From: Streptococcus ruminantium | Lineage (GTDB): Bacteria; Bacillota; Bacilli; Lactobacillales; Streptococcaceae | Direction of reading: 5' to 3' | Assembly (NCBI RefSeq): GCF_003609975.1 | Contig: NZ_AP018400.1 | Coordinates: 570,501 to 634,500, forward strand | Length of the DNA: 64,000 nucleotides | In this document: one piece after another, positions 43,490 to 52,594 of the stretch | How positions within the stretch are numbered: position 1 is the first letter of the stretch | Layout: every line of letters begins with the position of its first letter | The notes under the pieces: model-generated | Seen by the model: the letters and a program-made list of their open reading frames with translations, nothing else | The model's database searches: none | What the model was told of the DNA's origin: nothing | Position numbers and translations under genes: made by a program

Positions 43490-43750
43490 TCATCTTAAAA
43501 GGCGTAAATAGCTTACCAGCAAAATAAGCCCTATATGGAAGATAAAACCATACTTGGATAGCTCTTTTTCATCTTTATAAAAGAAGGCTCGGTAGGCATG
43601 GGTAAGTAGGATGGGGATAATCAAGATATCAAACCATAGATATTTTTTGTCAGAAAATGCACTTGATATGGGAAGGAGAAAAAGACTCCAAAAAAGAAAT
43701 TGATAAAAATGAGAATAGCGGTAAAAGCGTCTATTAAATGAGAATTTCAT
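43490..43750 (-). CDS. Small hypothetical membrane protein
   Basis: This 86-residue protein has three hydrophobic segments (about 16-32, 41-56, 68-82) separated by basic or acidic turns such as FYKDEKELSKYG. The ATG has a strong AGGAGG eight bases upstream, which supports real translation; a GTG three codons earlier overlaps that site. I do not recognise the family and can say nothing about its function. Confidence 0.65.
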   Translation of the reverse strand: MKFSFNRRFYRYSHFYQFLFWSLFLLPISSAFSDKKYLWFDILIIPILLTHAYRAFFYKDEKELSKYGFIFHIGLILLVSYLRLLR

Positions 43751-43828
43751 AGGGTTCACCTCCTGAAATTATTATACAGAATCGCTGATAGCAAGTAAAG
43801 CAAGTATATGCAGTTTGTCTCAGTTAGG

Positions 43829-43845
43829 TATAGGAAATAACTATA
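43829..43845 (+). promoter_or_regulatory. MetR/MtaR-type Met box (candidate)
   Basis: TATAG-gaaataa-CTATA keeps the outer dyad of the streptococcal methionine regulator box TATAGTTTnAAACTATA. It lies about 80 bp upstream of an extended -10 promoter (TGCTAGACT, 43909-43917) of a sulfur amino-acid gene, a suitable place for a LysR-type activator. Confidence 0.55.
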
Positions 43846-43908
43846 ACGGAGAAGGATAATTTTCTATAAGTCATTTAAGATATTTTCATCAAAAAATGAG
43901 CATTTTCA

Positions 43909-43917
43909 TGCTAGACT
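43909..43917 (+). promoter_or_regulatory. Extended -10 promoter of the metB-like/malY-like operon
   Basis: TGCTAGACT carries an extended -10 motif 27 bp before the ATG; no consensus -35 box is visible, consistent with activator dependence. Confidence 0.5.
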
Positions 43918-43943
43918 AGAAACAAAGCAAAGGGGGATTTGTT

Positions 43944-45044
43944 ATGATAGATTATAATTTGGATACGATTTTAGCCCATGCAGGCATTAACAATGATGAG
44001 AAAACAGGAGCACTTGTTTCTCCAATCCATCTATCTACCACCTACCAGCATCCTGAGTTTGGTCGGTCTACGGGGTTCGACTATACCCGAACCAAGAATC
44101 CGACCAGAACTAGTCTAGAAAAAACATTAGCAGCTATTGAAAAGGCTGACTATGCTATAGTGACTAGCTCTGGTATGGCTGCTTTAGTGTTACTATTTAA
44201 TGGTTTTCCGGTGGGAAGTCACATTATTGCAGCCCGTGATCTTTATGGAGGTAGTTTTCGCTGGTTCAGTGAGCAAGAAAGTCTAGGGAGATTTCAGTTT
44301 ACCTATGTCAATGACGAAGAAGAACTACTTGCTGCTATCACTAATCAGACGGATTATGTTTTCCTGGAGACACCAACCAATCCACTCATGGTAGAATTTG
44401 ATATTGCAAAGATTTCGGCTATCGCCCATACCAAGGGTGCCAAGGTGATAGTTGATAACACCTTTTACAGTCCTATTTACCAAAATCCACTGATTCTGGG
44501 AGCAGATGTTGTTCTTCATTCTGCAACCAAGTACCTATCGGGGCATAATGATGTTCTGGCTGGGGTGCTTATGACAAATGATCAGATCCTTTATGACAGA
44601 CTCTTCTATGATCAAAATACAACAGGTCCGACCTTGTCACCACTGGATGCTTATCTATTGATGCGTGGTTTGAAAACCCTATCTCTTCGCATGGAAAGAG
44701 CAACTCAGAATGCTCAGAAAATTGCTGCCTATCTAGAAACCAACTCAGCAGTGAAACAAGTTTATTACACCGGTAAAGGAGGAATGATTTCGTTCAAAGT
44801 GGTTGATGAAAGCAAGATTCCCTATATATTGAATAATCTACAAGTTTTCACTTTCGCAGAAAGTTTGGGAGGAGTGGAAAGTCTTATTACCTATCCTGCT
44901 ACTCAGACCCACGTAGATATTCCAGTAGCAACCAGGCATTCTTACGGCTTGACAGATGACCTACTTCGTCTGTCTATTGGTATCGAGGATGTTAATGATT
45001 TGATTGCTGATCTGAGAGTCGCCTTGGAGGGAGAAGATGAATAG
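43944..45044 (+). CDS. Trans-sulfuration PLP enzyme (cystathionine gamma-synthase type)
   Basis: This fold type I PLP enzyme of the Cys/Met metabolism family has 366 residues. The PLP lysine is K196 in HSATKYLSGHND. Other conserved parts are YTRTKNPTR, SSGMAAL, LETPTNPL and VDNTF. It could act as cystathionine gamma-synthase (MetB/MetI) or gamma-lyase; sequence alone does not separate these. It overlaps the malY-like gene by 8 bp, and the pair would convert an activated homoserine through cystathionine to homocysteine. A Met-box candidate upstream supports a methionine role. Start after AAAGGGGG. Confidence 0.85.
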   Translation: MIDYNLDTILAHAGINNDEKTGALVSPIHLSTTYQHPEFGRSTGFDYTRTKNPTRTSLEKTLAAIEKADYAIVTSSGMAALVLLFNGFPVGSHIIAARDLYGGSFRWFSEQESLGRFQFTYVNDEEELLAAITNQTDYVFLETPTNPLMVEFDIAKISAIAHTKGAKVIVDNTFYSPIYQNPLILGADVVLHSATKYLSGHNDVLAGVLMTNDQILYDRLFYDQNTTGPTLSPLDAYLLMRGLKTLSLRMERATQNAQKIAAYLETNSAVKQVYYTGKGGMISFKVVDESKIPYILNNLQVFTFAESLGGVESLITYPATQTHVDIPVATRHSYGLTDDLLRLSIGIEDVNDLIADLRVALEGEDE

Positions 45045-46263
45045 ATATGATTTTACTCGTAGACCCAATCGCCTCAATCATCATGCTGAAAAGTGGAAAA
45101 AGACGGAAGGAGATTCGGAACTCTTGCCCTTGTGGGTAGCCGATATGGACTTTGAGCCTTTACCAGAAATTCGTCAGATTATCCGTGACTACGCAGATCA
45201 GCACATTTTTGGATATTCTTATGCTAGTGATAGCCTATATCAGTCAATTATTGATTGGGAGAATAAGCAGCATGGTTATAAGGTTACTAGAGAGTCTATT
45301 CTTCTTGTCGGGGGAGTCGTTCCTGCTCTGTCGATTGCTATTCAAGCACTGACCAAGGAGGGAGAGGCTGTTCTGATTAACACTCCAGTTTATCCACCAT
45401 TCGCCCGTACGGTTAGGTTAAATAATCGTCATTTAGTGACAAATTCGCTCAAGCTTGAACAGAGGAGATTTGTAATTGATTTGGAAAAATTGGAGCGCGA
45501 CATTGTGGAAAATAATGTTAAACTTTATATTTTTTGTAATCCCCATAATCCAGGTGGTCGGGTTTGGACGAAAGAAGAAGTTCTAGCCATTGGGCAATTG
45601 TGTCACAGGTATGGTGTTCTACTTGTCTCAGATGAAATTCATCAAGATTTAATCTTATATGATCATCGACACCGTTCGTTTAATACAGTTAATGAAGCTT
45701 TTAAGGATTTTTCTATCATTCTATCGTCTGCCACTAAGACCTTTAACATTGCTGGAACAAAGAACAGTTTTGCTATTATTGAAAATCCGGTCATTCGCAA
45801 AGCTTTCTACAAACGACAACTAGCCAACAATCAGCATGAAATTCCAACTATCGGCCTCTTGGCTACGGAGACGGCCTTTCGATATGGAGATGATTGGTTA
45901 AAAGAGTTGAAAATAGTTCTTGAAACCAATATTGATTTTGTCGAAGAATACTTGAGGCGCCACACCAAGATTCAAATGATGAAGCCGCAAGGTACCTACT
46001 TAGTATGGTTGGATTTTTCAGCCTACGATTTAGACCATTCTGAGCTAATTGACCTCTTACAAAATCAGGCTAAATTGATTTTAAACGATGGACTCAGTTT
46101 CGGTAAGGAAGGAAGGTATCATGCTCGTCTCAACGTAGCTGCCCCATTTGAAACGATTAAAACTGCCTGTGAACGAATTGGGAAAGTTTTTGGGCAGGGT
46201 GTCCAAATGGATGGACTTTCAGATGATGAGCTACGATATAGGAATCAAAACAAAGTCATCTAA
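45037..46263 (+). CDS. MalY/PatB-family cystathionine beta-lyase/aminotransferase
   Basis: This fold type I PLP enzyme has 408 residues. The PLP lysine is K234 in SSATKTFNIAG, with conserved LPLWVADMDFEPLPEI, YSYASDS, FCNPHNPGGRVW and VSDEIHQDL. PatB/MalY enzymes cleave cystathionine to homocysteine, pyruvate and ammonia. It is translationally coupled to the preceding gamma-synthase-type gene. Its C-terminus (QMDGLSDDELRYRNQNKVI) is slightly longer than in many relatives. A terminator lies 80 bp downstream. Confidence 0.88.
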   Translation: MNRYDFTRRPNRLNHHAEKWKKTEGDSELLPLWVADMDFEPLPEIRQIIRDYADQHIFGYSYASDSLYQSIIDWENKQHGYKVTRESILLVGGVVPALSIAIQALTKEGEAVLINTPVYPPFARTVRLNNRHLVTNSLKLEQRRFVIDLEKLERDIVENNVKLYIFCNPHNPGGRVWTKEEVLAIGQLCHRYGVLLVSDEIHQDLILYDHRHRSFNTVNEAFKDFSIILSSATKTFNIAGTKNSFAIIENPVIRKAFYKRQLANNQHEIPTIGLLATETAFRYGDDWLKELKIVLETNIDFVEEYLRRHTKIQMMKPQGTYLVWLDFSAYDLDHSELIDLLQNQAKLILNDGLSFGKEGRYHARLNVAAPFETIKTACERIGKVFGQGVQMDGLSDDELRYRNQNKVI

Positions 46264-46342
46264 TATAAATATTATAACAAGAATCTCAAGATAAATATTT
46301 ATTTTGAAAACACTATTACAACAGTTCATTTTGATTTGTATA

Positions 46343-46399
46343 AAAAAGCAAACATACTTAAAATTCTGATAAACAGAAAGTTACAGTTGTTTGCTTTTT
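46343..46399 (+). terminator. Terminator of the sulfur amino-acid operon
   Basis: AAAAAGCAAACA (46343-46354) and TGTTTGCTTTTT (46388-46399) are exact 12-bp inverted repeats. Confidence 0.88.
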
Positions 46400-46543
46400 A
46401 TAATTTAAAAGATAGAACCTCTGAAATTGCTGAAGTAGAAGAGAGAAAAATCACAACTATTGAGTTATAATATAAACATAATGGAAAGAGGAGGTTCCTC
46501 TTTTTCTTGCGTAAGTACACATTGTGTAGAAAGGACACGAATT

Positions 46544-48160
46544 ATGTCAGAACAAGTAAAAACAGATTGGTGGAAAAAATCCGTTATCTATCAAATATAC
46601 CCACGTAGTTTTCAGGACTCCAATGGAGATGGTATTGGAGATATTAGAGGTATAGTGGATCGTCTCGATTATCTGAGTGAGTTAGGAATTGATGCTATCT
46701 GGCTTAGTCCAGTTTATCAATCTCCCATGGATGATAATGGCTATGACATTAGCGATTATCAGGCTATCTCACCTGAATTTGGTACCATGGAAGATATGGA
46801 AGAGTTGATTGCGGAAGGGCATAAGCGCAACATAAGGATTGTGATGGACTTGGTACTCAATCATACTTCGGATGAACATTTCTGGTTTCAAGAGGCTCTC
46901 AAAGGACCGGAGAACCCTTATTACGACTACTATGTATGGGCAGATGAGCCAAATCAGCTTCGTTCAACATTTTCAGGCTCAGCATGGGAATATGTACCTC
47001 ACTTGAATAAGTATTACTTACACCAATTTTCTGTCAAGCAGCCAGACTTAAATTGGAAAAGTCCTAATCTCAAGCAAGAAATCTGGGACATGATCAACTT
47101 CTGGATTGCTAAAGGAGTAGGAGGCTTTCGACTAGATGTGATTGATTTGATAGGGAAAGAGCCAGATAAGCTAATCACAGCAGACGGACCGACCCTTCAT
47201 CCTCTTATCCAAGAATTGAATCAAAAAACATTCGGAGCTCATGATCTTGTAACAGTCGGTGAAACATGGAGTGCCAATCCTGCTAGTGCTCAGCTTTACT
47301 CGCATCCAGATAGAAATGAATTTTCCATGATTTTCCAGTTTGAACATGTCTGCCTTGATCAGCAAGAAGGAAAGGAAAAATGGGATTTGGCTCCCCTAGA
47401 TCCTGTTCGATTGCATCGTGTTCTTTCAAAGTGGCAAACAGAATTGATTGGCAAGGGGTGGAATTCCCTTTTCTGGAATAACCATGACCTACCACGCGCC
47501 ATTTCTCGCTTTGGTAACGATAGTCCAGAGTTTCGTGAGTTGAGTGGAAAGATGTTAGCTATCTATCTTCATTTTATGTCGGGAACACCATACATTTATC
47601 AAGGTGAAGAGATCGGTATGATAAACACACCAATTCAGGATATTTCTCAAGCAGATGATATAGAAACACGTAGGATGTATGCAGAGAGGATAGAGTTAGG
47701 CTATACTAAAGAAGAGCTACTACAGTCTATCAATGTTAAAGGACGGGATAATGCACGTAGGCCTATGCAGTGGACTTCAGAAGAAGGAGCCGGCTTTACA
47801 ACTGGCAAAGCTTGGTTGGCTCTTAGCGATACAACTGAGGAAATCAATGTTACTAAGGCTCTGGCTGATAAAAATTCTCTTTTTTATACTTATCAAAAGC
47901 TCATCTCTCTTCGCAAGCAGTATCCATGTATGTCCGAAGGAAAGTACAAAATAATAGAAACTGGAAATAATGGAGTGATGGGGTACCGTAAGTATGATGA
48001 AGCAGATGATTTTATAATCCTAGCAAACTTTACCAGTGAACTCCAAGTTTGTGATGTGTCTGTAGAAGATTACTTTATCTTTATGGGCAATTATGAAAAT
48101 GAGGAGTCTAGCGCAAGGTTGCAACTACGACCTTTTGAAGCTATTGTTTTTAAAAAATGA
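46544..48160 (+). CDS. dexB: Glucan 1,6-alpha-glucosidase (GH13)
   Basis: This cytoplasmic glycoside hydrolase (538 residues) releases glucose from isomalto-oligosaccharides and dextran fragments. GH13 regions are visible: [20 protein letters not shown] with nucleophile D198, TVGETW with acid/base E240 and FWNNHDLPR with D315. The alpha-1,6 specificity marker is the Val after the nucleophile (RLDVI). Length and start fit streptococcal DexB; oligo-1,6-glucosidase or trehalose-6-phosphate hydrolase are alternatives. The start MSEQVKT follows GAAAGGA; a longer frame upstream lacks a ribosome binding site. Confidence 0.87.
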   Translation: MSEQVKTDWWKKSVIYQIYPRSFQDSNGDGIGDIRGIVDRLDYLSELGIDAIWLSPVYQSPMDDNGYDISDYQAISPEFGTMEDMEELIAEGHKRNIRIVMDLVLNHTSDEHFWFQEALKGPENPYYDYYVWADEPNQLRSTFSGSAWEYVPHLNKYYLHQFSVKQPDLNWKSPNLKQEIWDMINFWIAKGVGGFRLDVIDLIGKEPDKLITADGPTLHPLIQELNQKTFGAHDLVTVGETWSANPASAQLYSHPDRNEFSMIFQFEHVCLDQQEGKEKWDLAPLDPVRLHRVLSKWQTELIGKGWNSLFWNNHDLPRAISRFGNDSPEFRELSGKMLAIYLHFMSGTPYIYQGEEIGMINTPIQDISQADDIETRRMYAERIELGYTKEELLQSINVKGRDNARRPMQWTSEEGAGFTTGKAWLALSDTTEEINVTKALADKNSLFYTYQKLISLRKQYPCMSEGKYKIIETGNNGVMGYRKYDEADDFIILANFTSELQVCDVSVEDYFIFMGNYENEESSARLQLRPFEAIVFKK

Positions 48161-48239
48161 TGGAATCTACCATATTCGCGAGCATTTTTCAGGAATTTTT
48201 GGTAAAATAGAAAAAACAAAAAAGAGAGGTTTTATCATC

Positions 48240-48869
48240 ATGGGGAAATTCCAAGTCATCTCACACCCACTCATCCAACACAAGTTATCTATCCTTCGTC
48301 GATCAGTAACTTCAACTAAGGACTTTCGTGAGTTGGTTAATGAAATCGCAATGCTAATGGGGTACGAAGTGTTGCGTGACTTGCCACTTGAAGATGTGGA
48401 AATTGAAACACCGATCACAAAAACTGTTCAAAAACAAATTGCAGGTAAAAAGTTGGCTATTGTTCCAATCTTGCGTGCGGGTGTCGGCATGGTTGATGGT
48501 TTGCTTAGCTTGGTACCAGCAGCTAAAGTCGGCCATATCGGTATGTATCGCGATGAAGAAACCCTTCAACCGGTTGAGTACCTTGTAAAATTGCCTGAGG
48601 ATATTGATCAACGTCATATTTTTGTCGTTGATCCGATGTTGGCAACAGGTGGTTCTGCAATCCTTGCAGTTGATTCATTGAAGAAGCGTGGTGCATCAAA
48701 TATCAAGTTTGTAGCCCTAGTTTCTGCGCCAGAAGGGGTGAAAGCTCTTCAAGAAGCGCACCCAGATATTGATATTTATACAGCAGCCTTGGATGAAAAA
48801 CTCAATGAAAAAGGCTATATTGTACCAGGACTTGGTGATGCAGGTGACCGTTTGTTTGGTACGAAATAA
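48240..48869 (+). CDS. upp: Uracil phosphoribosyltransferase
   Basis: Upp (209 residues) makes UMP from uracil and PRPP in pyrimidine salvage. The PRPP-binding motif is [13 protein letters not shown], and the C-terminal uracil site is [17 protein letters not shown]. The N-terminus [19 protein letters not shown] is typical. Start ATG follows AGAGAGG; TAAAAT at 48203-48208 may be the -10 box. Confidence 0.97.
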   Translation: MGKFQVISHPLIQHKLSILRRSVTSTKDFRELVNEIAMLMGYEVLRDLPLEDVEIETPITKTVQKQIAGKKLAIVPILRAGVGMVDGLLSLVPAAKVGHIGMYRDEETLQPVEYLVKLPEDIDQRHIFVVDPMLATGGSAILAVDSLKKRGASNIKFVALVSAPEGVKALQEAHPDIDIYTAALDEKLNEKGYIVPGLGDAGDRLFGTK

Positions 48870-49020
48870 TACCCTACAAAAATGGTGTACCATGATTCCA
48901 AATAGAGGTTCATTTATAGGTTGAAAAGAGGCAGGACTTTATCTTGTATTTATTGATCCAACTCCATCTATTTTATCTGCAATCTCAATTTGTCTTTTCA
49001 TTAAGCATCTATTTTAAGGA

Positions 49021-49047
49021 GAAATCAGCTTGTCTGGTTTCTTTTTT
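49021..49047 (+). terminator. Terminator between upp and clpP
   Basis: GAAATCAG-cttgt-CTGGTTTC gives an 8-bp stem with one wobble pair, followed by TTTTTT. Confidence 0.75.
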
Positions 49048-49062
49048 CGTTTGTGTTTTTTA

Positions 49063-49092
49063 TTTGACCATTTTTGACTATTTCTATATAAT
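49063..49092 (+). promoter_or_regulatory. clpP promoter with CtsR operator
   Basis: TTGACC (49064-49069) and TATAAT (49087-49092) are 17 bp apart. The -35 region overlaps TTTGACC-att-TTTGACT (49063-49079), the complement of the CtsR heptad repeat RGTCAAA-N3-RGTCAAA. CtsR would therefore block RNA polymerase until heat or protein stress. Confidence 0.88.
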
Positions 49093-49124
49093 GAGTACAG
49101 AAAATCTCGAAAAGGAGTAATTTT

Positions 49125-49715
49125 ATGATTCCAGTAGTTATTGAACAAACCAGTCGAGGTGAGCGTTCGTATGATATTTATTCTCGCTTGCTGAAAGACC
49201 GAATTATCATGTTGACAGGACCAGTTGAAGACAATATGGCAAACTCAGTCATTGCTCAGTTGCTTTTCCTCGATGCTCAAGACCCTACAAAGGATATTTA
49301 TTTGTATGTGAACACCCCAGGTGGATCTGTGTCAGCAGGACTTGCTATTGTAGACACGATGAATTTTATCAAGGCAGATGTCCAAACAATTGTGATGGGA
49401 ACTGCTGCAAGTATGGGAACTGTTATCGCATCAAGTGGTGCTAAGGGTAAGCGTTTTATGCTTCCAAATGCAGAGTATATGATTCACCAGCCAATGGGAG
49501 GTACTGGTGGCGGTACTCAGCAGACAGATATGGCTATTGCTGCAGAACATTTGCTGAAAACACGCAATAAATTAGAAAAAATCTTAGCTGATAATTCGGG
49601 TAAAACAGTGAAGCAAATCCACAAGGATGCAGAACGTGATTATTGGATGTCAGCAGAAGAAACCTTGGCCTATGGCTTTATTGACCAAATTATGGATCAT
49701 GCAAAGGTAAAATAA
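49125..49715 (+). CDS. clpP: ATP-dependent Clp protease proteolytic subunit
   Basis: ClpP (196 residues) forms the tetradecameric serine protease that works with Clp ATPases in protein quality control, competence and virulence regulation. The catalytic triad is S96 (GTAASMG), H121 (MIHQPMGG) and D172 (ERDYWMS). The N-terminus [23 protein letters not shown] is complete. It is expressed from a CtsR-controlled promoter and followed by its own terminator. Confidence 0.98.
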   Translation: MIPVVIEQTSRGERSYDIYSRLLKDRIIMLTGPVEDNMANSVIAQLLFLDAQDPTKDIYLYVNTPGGSVSAGLAIVDTMNFIKADVQTIVMGTAASMGTVIASSGAKGKRFMLPNAEYMIHQPMGGTGGGTQQTDMAIAAEHLLKTRNKLEKILADNSGKTVKQIHKDAERDYWMSAEETLAYGFIDQIMDHAKVK

Positions 49716-49767
49716 ATAGCAATAAAGAACGGTGGCAATGTAGTGAGCTGCCTTCTATTTCTTCTCG

Positions 49768-49798
49768 GCTCCAACTCTTTCAGATAGTTGGAGCTTTT
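49768..49798 (+). terminator. Terminator of clpP
   Basis: GCTCCAACT (49768-49776) and AGTTGGAGC (49786-49794) form a perfect stem followed by TTTT. Confidence 0.88.
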
Positions 49799-49852
49799 CA
49801 TTTTCTAATGAAAACGGTATAATATGGAAAGAGAACTTTCAGAGGAGGAGCC

Positions 49853-50122
49853 ATGTTTGAGAAGAAAAATCGTACTTGTTTAACTGTCTACTTACACTAC
49901 AACCGTGATGCGCGTAAGCTTAATCAATATGGGGATATTGTTTATCATTCCAAGCGATTGCGATATGTCCTGGTCTATATGAATCAAGAGCAAGTAGAGG
50001 AAGCCATGCTTAAATTAAGTAAGGAGAGATTTGTGAAAAAGGTCCTACCTTCTTATATAAAAGATTTAGACCAAAACTTTGTTGGTAATCTATGGAGAGA
50101 AGAAGGACAAACTGTTGTATGA
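49853..50122 (+). CDS. YlbG-family protein (DUF2129)
   Basis: This 89-residue cytoplasmic protein starts MFEKKNRTCLTVYLHYNRDARKLNQYGDI, typical of the YlbG/DUF2129 family. The fold resembles small regulatory domains, but no function is established. It follows GAGGAG and sits between clpP and livJ, as in other streptococci. A terminator at 50130-50165 separates it from livJ. Confidence 0.88.
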   Translation: MFEKKNRTCLTVYLHYNRDARKLNQYGDIVYHSKRLRYVLVYMNQEQVEEAMLKLSKERFVKKVLPSYIKDLDQNFVGNLWREEGQTVV

Positions 50123-50129
50123 TAGCTAG

Positions 50130-50165
50130 AATTAACAGGCATTCAGGTGCTTGTTAATTTTTTTG
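50130..50165 (+). terminator. Terminator of the ylbG-like gene
   Basis: AATTAACAGGCA and TGCTTGTTAATT form a 12-bp stem around TTCAGG, followed by a T run. Confidence 0.88.
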
Positions 50166-50195
50166 TTTCAAGTAGAAAAAAATTTTTCTTTTTTG

Positions 50196-50224
50196 TTGAC
50201 AATTTTCAGATAATTCAGTATATT
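50196..50224 (+). promoter_or_regulatory. livJ promoter with CodY box
   Basis: TTGACA (50196-50201) and TATATT (50219-50224) are 17 bp apart. AATTTTCAGATAATT at 50201-50215 matches the CodY motif AATTTTCWGAAAATT at 14 of 15 positions and covers the spacer, so CodY with branched-chain amino acids should repress livJ. Confidence 0.85.
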
Positions 50225-50264
50225 AGATACATCGTAAAATTTAAGAAAGATTTAAGGTGTTTTC

Positions 50265-51437
50265 ATGAAAATAAGAAAATTTGTAGTGGCATTTGCTACA
50301 GTCGCTTCCACAGCTTTACTTGCCGCATGTGGTACTGTTTCGACAACCAATACCGCCACCAAAGGTGTATCGATTGGTGGTACATTCAAGATCGGGTACA
50401 ATTTGGAATTGTCAGGATCAGTTTCTTCTTATGGTCAAACCGAGGAAAAAGGTGCCAACCTTGCTGTAAAAGAAATCAACGCAGCAGGCGGTATTGACGG
50501 GAAAAAGATAGAAGTCATCACCAAAGATAACAAATCTGAAACGGCTGAAGCAGCAACAGTAGCAACAAGCTTGGCAAGCGAAGGTGCAAATGTCGTGATT
50601 GGTGCAGCCACATCAGGAGCTTCTGCAGCTTCTATTCCAGCTTTGACTTCGGCGGGAGTACCGATGATTACCCCTTCAGGAACTCAGACCAACTTAGTTG
50701 TCAATGATAAAGGCGAAGTTCAAGATTATTTCTTCCGTGCAACTTTTACGGATGGATATCAAGGGCAGATTATGGCCAAGTATGCGACTGAAAATTTATC
50801 AGCTAAGAAGGTTGTTCTTTACTATGATAATTCATCTGACTATGGTAAAGGGGTAGCGGAAGCATTTAAGAAAGCTTATAAAGGAGAAATCGTCTCAGAA
50901 ATCACATTTGCTTCTGGAGATAAGGATTTCCAAGCAGCTCTTACTAAATTGAAAGGCAAAGAGTTTGACACTATTATCATGCCTGGATACTACAATGAAA
51001 CAGGTACAATCGTGAAGCAGGCGCGTGGTCTTGGCATTGACAAACCTATCCTTGGTTCAGACGGTTTTGATTCGCCACAATTTACAGAACTAGCGACCGC
51101 CTCAGCAGCTTCAAATGTTTACTACCTTTCAGCATTTGTAACATCAGCAAGCGAAAAAGCAAAAGCATTCTACGATGCTTATAAAAAAGAATACAACGAA
51201 GAGCCATCCATGTTCTCAGCTCTTGCTTATGATTCTGTTTACATGGCAGCAAAAGCTGCAAAAGGTGCTTCTGACTCGATAGCAGTAAAAGATAATCTTG
51301 CTAGCTTGAAAGATTTTGAAGGTGTGACAGGAACAATGTCAATCGATAAAGAACACAATGTTGTTAAATCCGTCTACGTTGTAGGTTTGACAAATGGTAA
51401 GCAAGCATCTGTTGATACTATTTCTGTTGACAAATAG
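50265..51437 (+). CDS. livJ: Branched-chain amino-acid ABC transporter binding lipoprotein
   Basis: This 390-residue lipoprotein has a signal peptide ending in lipobox L-A-A-C22. It has the type I periplasmic binding fold of LivJ-like receptors: FKIGYNLELSGSVSSYGQTEEKGANLAVKEINAAGG, then VIGAATSGASAASIPALTSAGVPMITPSGT. It delivers leucine, isoleucine or valine to LivHMGF. A perfect palindromic terminator follows before livH, so livJ can be made in excess over the membrane genes. CodY regulation is predicted. Confidence 0.94.
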   Translation: MKIRKFVVAFATVASTALLAACGTVSTTNTATKGVSIGGTFKIGYNLELSGSVSSYGQTEEKGANLAVKEINAAGGIDGKKIEVITKDNKSETAEAATVATSLASEGANVVIGAATSGASAASIPALTSAGVPMITPSGTQTNLVVNDKGEVQDYFFRATFTDGYQGQIMAKYATENLSAKKVVLYYDNSSDYGKGVAEAFKKAYKGEIVSEITFASGDKDFQAALTKLKGKEFDTIIMPGYYNETGTIVKQARGLGIDKPILGSDGFDSPQFTELATASAASNVYYLSAFVTSASEKAKAFYDAYKKEYNEEPSMFSALAYDSVYMAAKAAKGASDSIAVKDNLASLKDFEGVTGTMSIDKEHNVVKSVYVVGLTNGKQASVDTISVDK

Positions 51438-51443
51438 AGAACA

Positions 51444-51473
51444 AGCAAAAAGAGGGTGCACCCTCTTTTTGCT
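51444..51473 (+). terminator. Perfect palindromic terminator after livJ
   Basis: AGCAAAAAGAGGGTG and CACCCTCTTTTTGCT are an exact 15+15 palindrome immediately after livJ. The T-rich 3' arm suits termination. Confidence 0.88.
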
Positions 51474-51625
51474 TTGTACAATTACTATGTTACATGGAAA
51501 TCAATAGACTAGGTGTTACTTGAGCTAACTTCCTAGATCTGTTTTCTCGTTTATTTTAGATTTTTATCCAGTATTTGTTTGACTAAATAAATCATCTTTT
51601 AAATATTAGAAAAATTCTATTTAGC

Positions 51626-51654
51626 TTGCCTATTTTCAGAAAATTTTGTATAAT
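51626..51654 (+). promoter_or_regulatory. livHMGF promoter with second CodY box
   Basis: TTGCCT (51626-51631) and TATAAT (51649-51654) are 17 bp apart. TATTTTCAGAAAATT at 51631-51645 matches the CodY consensus at 14 of 15 positions and overlaps the -35 box and spacer. Confidence 0.87.
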
Positions 51655-51704
51655 GTAATAATGCTTATAGAGCTTGAAAAATAGTTAGAAAGATTGGTGA
51701 ACCT

Positions 51705-52592
51705 ATGCTTCAACAACTTGTCAATGGTTTGATTCTTGGTTCTGTTTATGCCCTTTTAGCCCTTGGTTATACCATGGTGTACGGAATTATCAAACTCATT
51801 AACTTCGCCCATGGAGATCTTTATATGATGGGTGCCTTTATGGGATATTTCCTATTAAATCATTTAACTTTTATTGCAGATGGAGGGATACGTTTCTTCG
51901 TAGCACTTATTCTTGCTATGTTGGGAACAGCTATTCTTGGTGTCTTTATTGAGTTTTTAGCCTATCGTCCTTTGCGTAATTCAACGCGTATTGCAGCCTT
52001 GATTACAGCTATTGGTGTGTCCTTCTTTCTAGAGTACACGATGATTAAGTTCTTTACAGCAGATGTTAAGGCTTTCCCTCAAGCGATTGAGGCTGTAACC
52101 TTTCAGTTGGGGCCGATTTCTATCACGAATATCCAGTTAATTATTCTTGGAGTATCGCTTGCTTTAATGGTAGCTCTGCAACTGATTGTGAAACGAACTA
52201 AAATGGGAAAAGCCATGCGTGCTGTTTCAGTGGATAGCGATGCGGCGCAGCTCATGGGAATCAATGTAAACCGTACAATTAGCTTTACCTTTGCGCTTGG
52301 TTCTGCACTTGCTGGTGCAGCCGGTGTCCTTCTTGGCCTTTACTATAACCAAATCGAACCACTCATGGGGATGACACCTGGTCTTAAGGCCTTTGTGGCG
52401 GCTGTATTGGGGGGAATTGGTATTATTCCAGGTGCAGCACTTGGCGGATTTGTTATCGGAATTATCGAAACCCTCACTTATGTGATTAGTTTGGATACAT
52501 TCCGTGATGCGGTTGTATATACTGTCTTGATTATCATCCTCTTGGTACGTCCGAGTGGTATCCTTGGTAAGAACGTGAAAGAGAAGGTGTAG
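51705..52592 (+). CDS. livH: Branched-chain amino-acid ABC permease LivH
   Basis: LivH (295 residues) is a polytopic permease with about eight helices. It starts LVNGLILGSVYALLALGYTMVYGIIKLINFAHGD, the signature of the family, and contains the cytoplasmic coupling region MRAVSVDSDAAQLMGINVNRTI. It forms the channel with LivM. It is the first gene of a tight livHMGF unit and has its own CodY-controlled promoter. Confidence 0.96.
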   Translation: MLQQLVNGLILGSVYALLALGYTMVYGIIKLINFAHGDLYMMGAFMGYFLLNHLTFIADGGIRFFVALILAMLGTAILGVFIEFLAYRPLRNSTRIAALITAIGVSFFLEYTMIKFFTADVKAFPQAIEAVTFQLGPISITNIQLIILGVSLALMVALQLIVKRTKMGKAMRAVSVDSDAAQLMGINVNRTISFTFALGSALAGAAGVLLGLYYNQIEPLMGMTPGLKAFVAAVLGGIGIIPGAALGGFVIGIIETLTYVISLDTFRDAVVYTVLIIILLVRPSGILGKNVKEKV

Positions 52593-52594
52593 AC

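Noticed and set aside
50147..50497. Open frame overlapping the start of livJ
   Set aside because: It is another reading frame over the livJ promoter and signal peptide, with no ribosome binding site.
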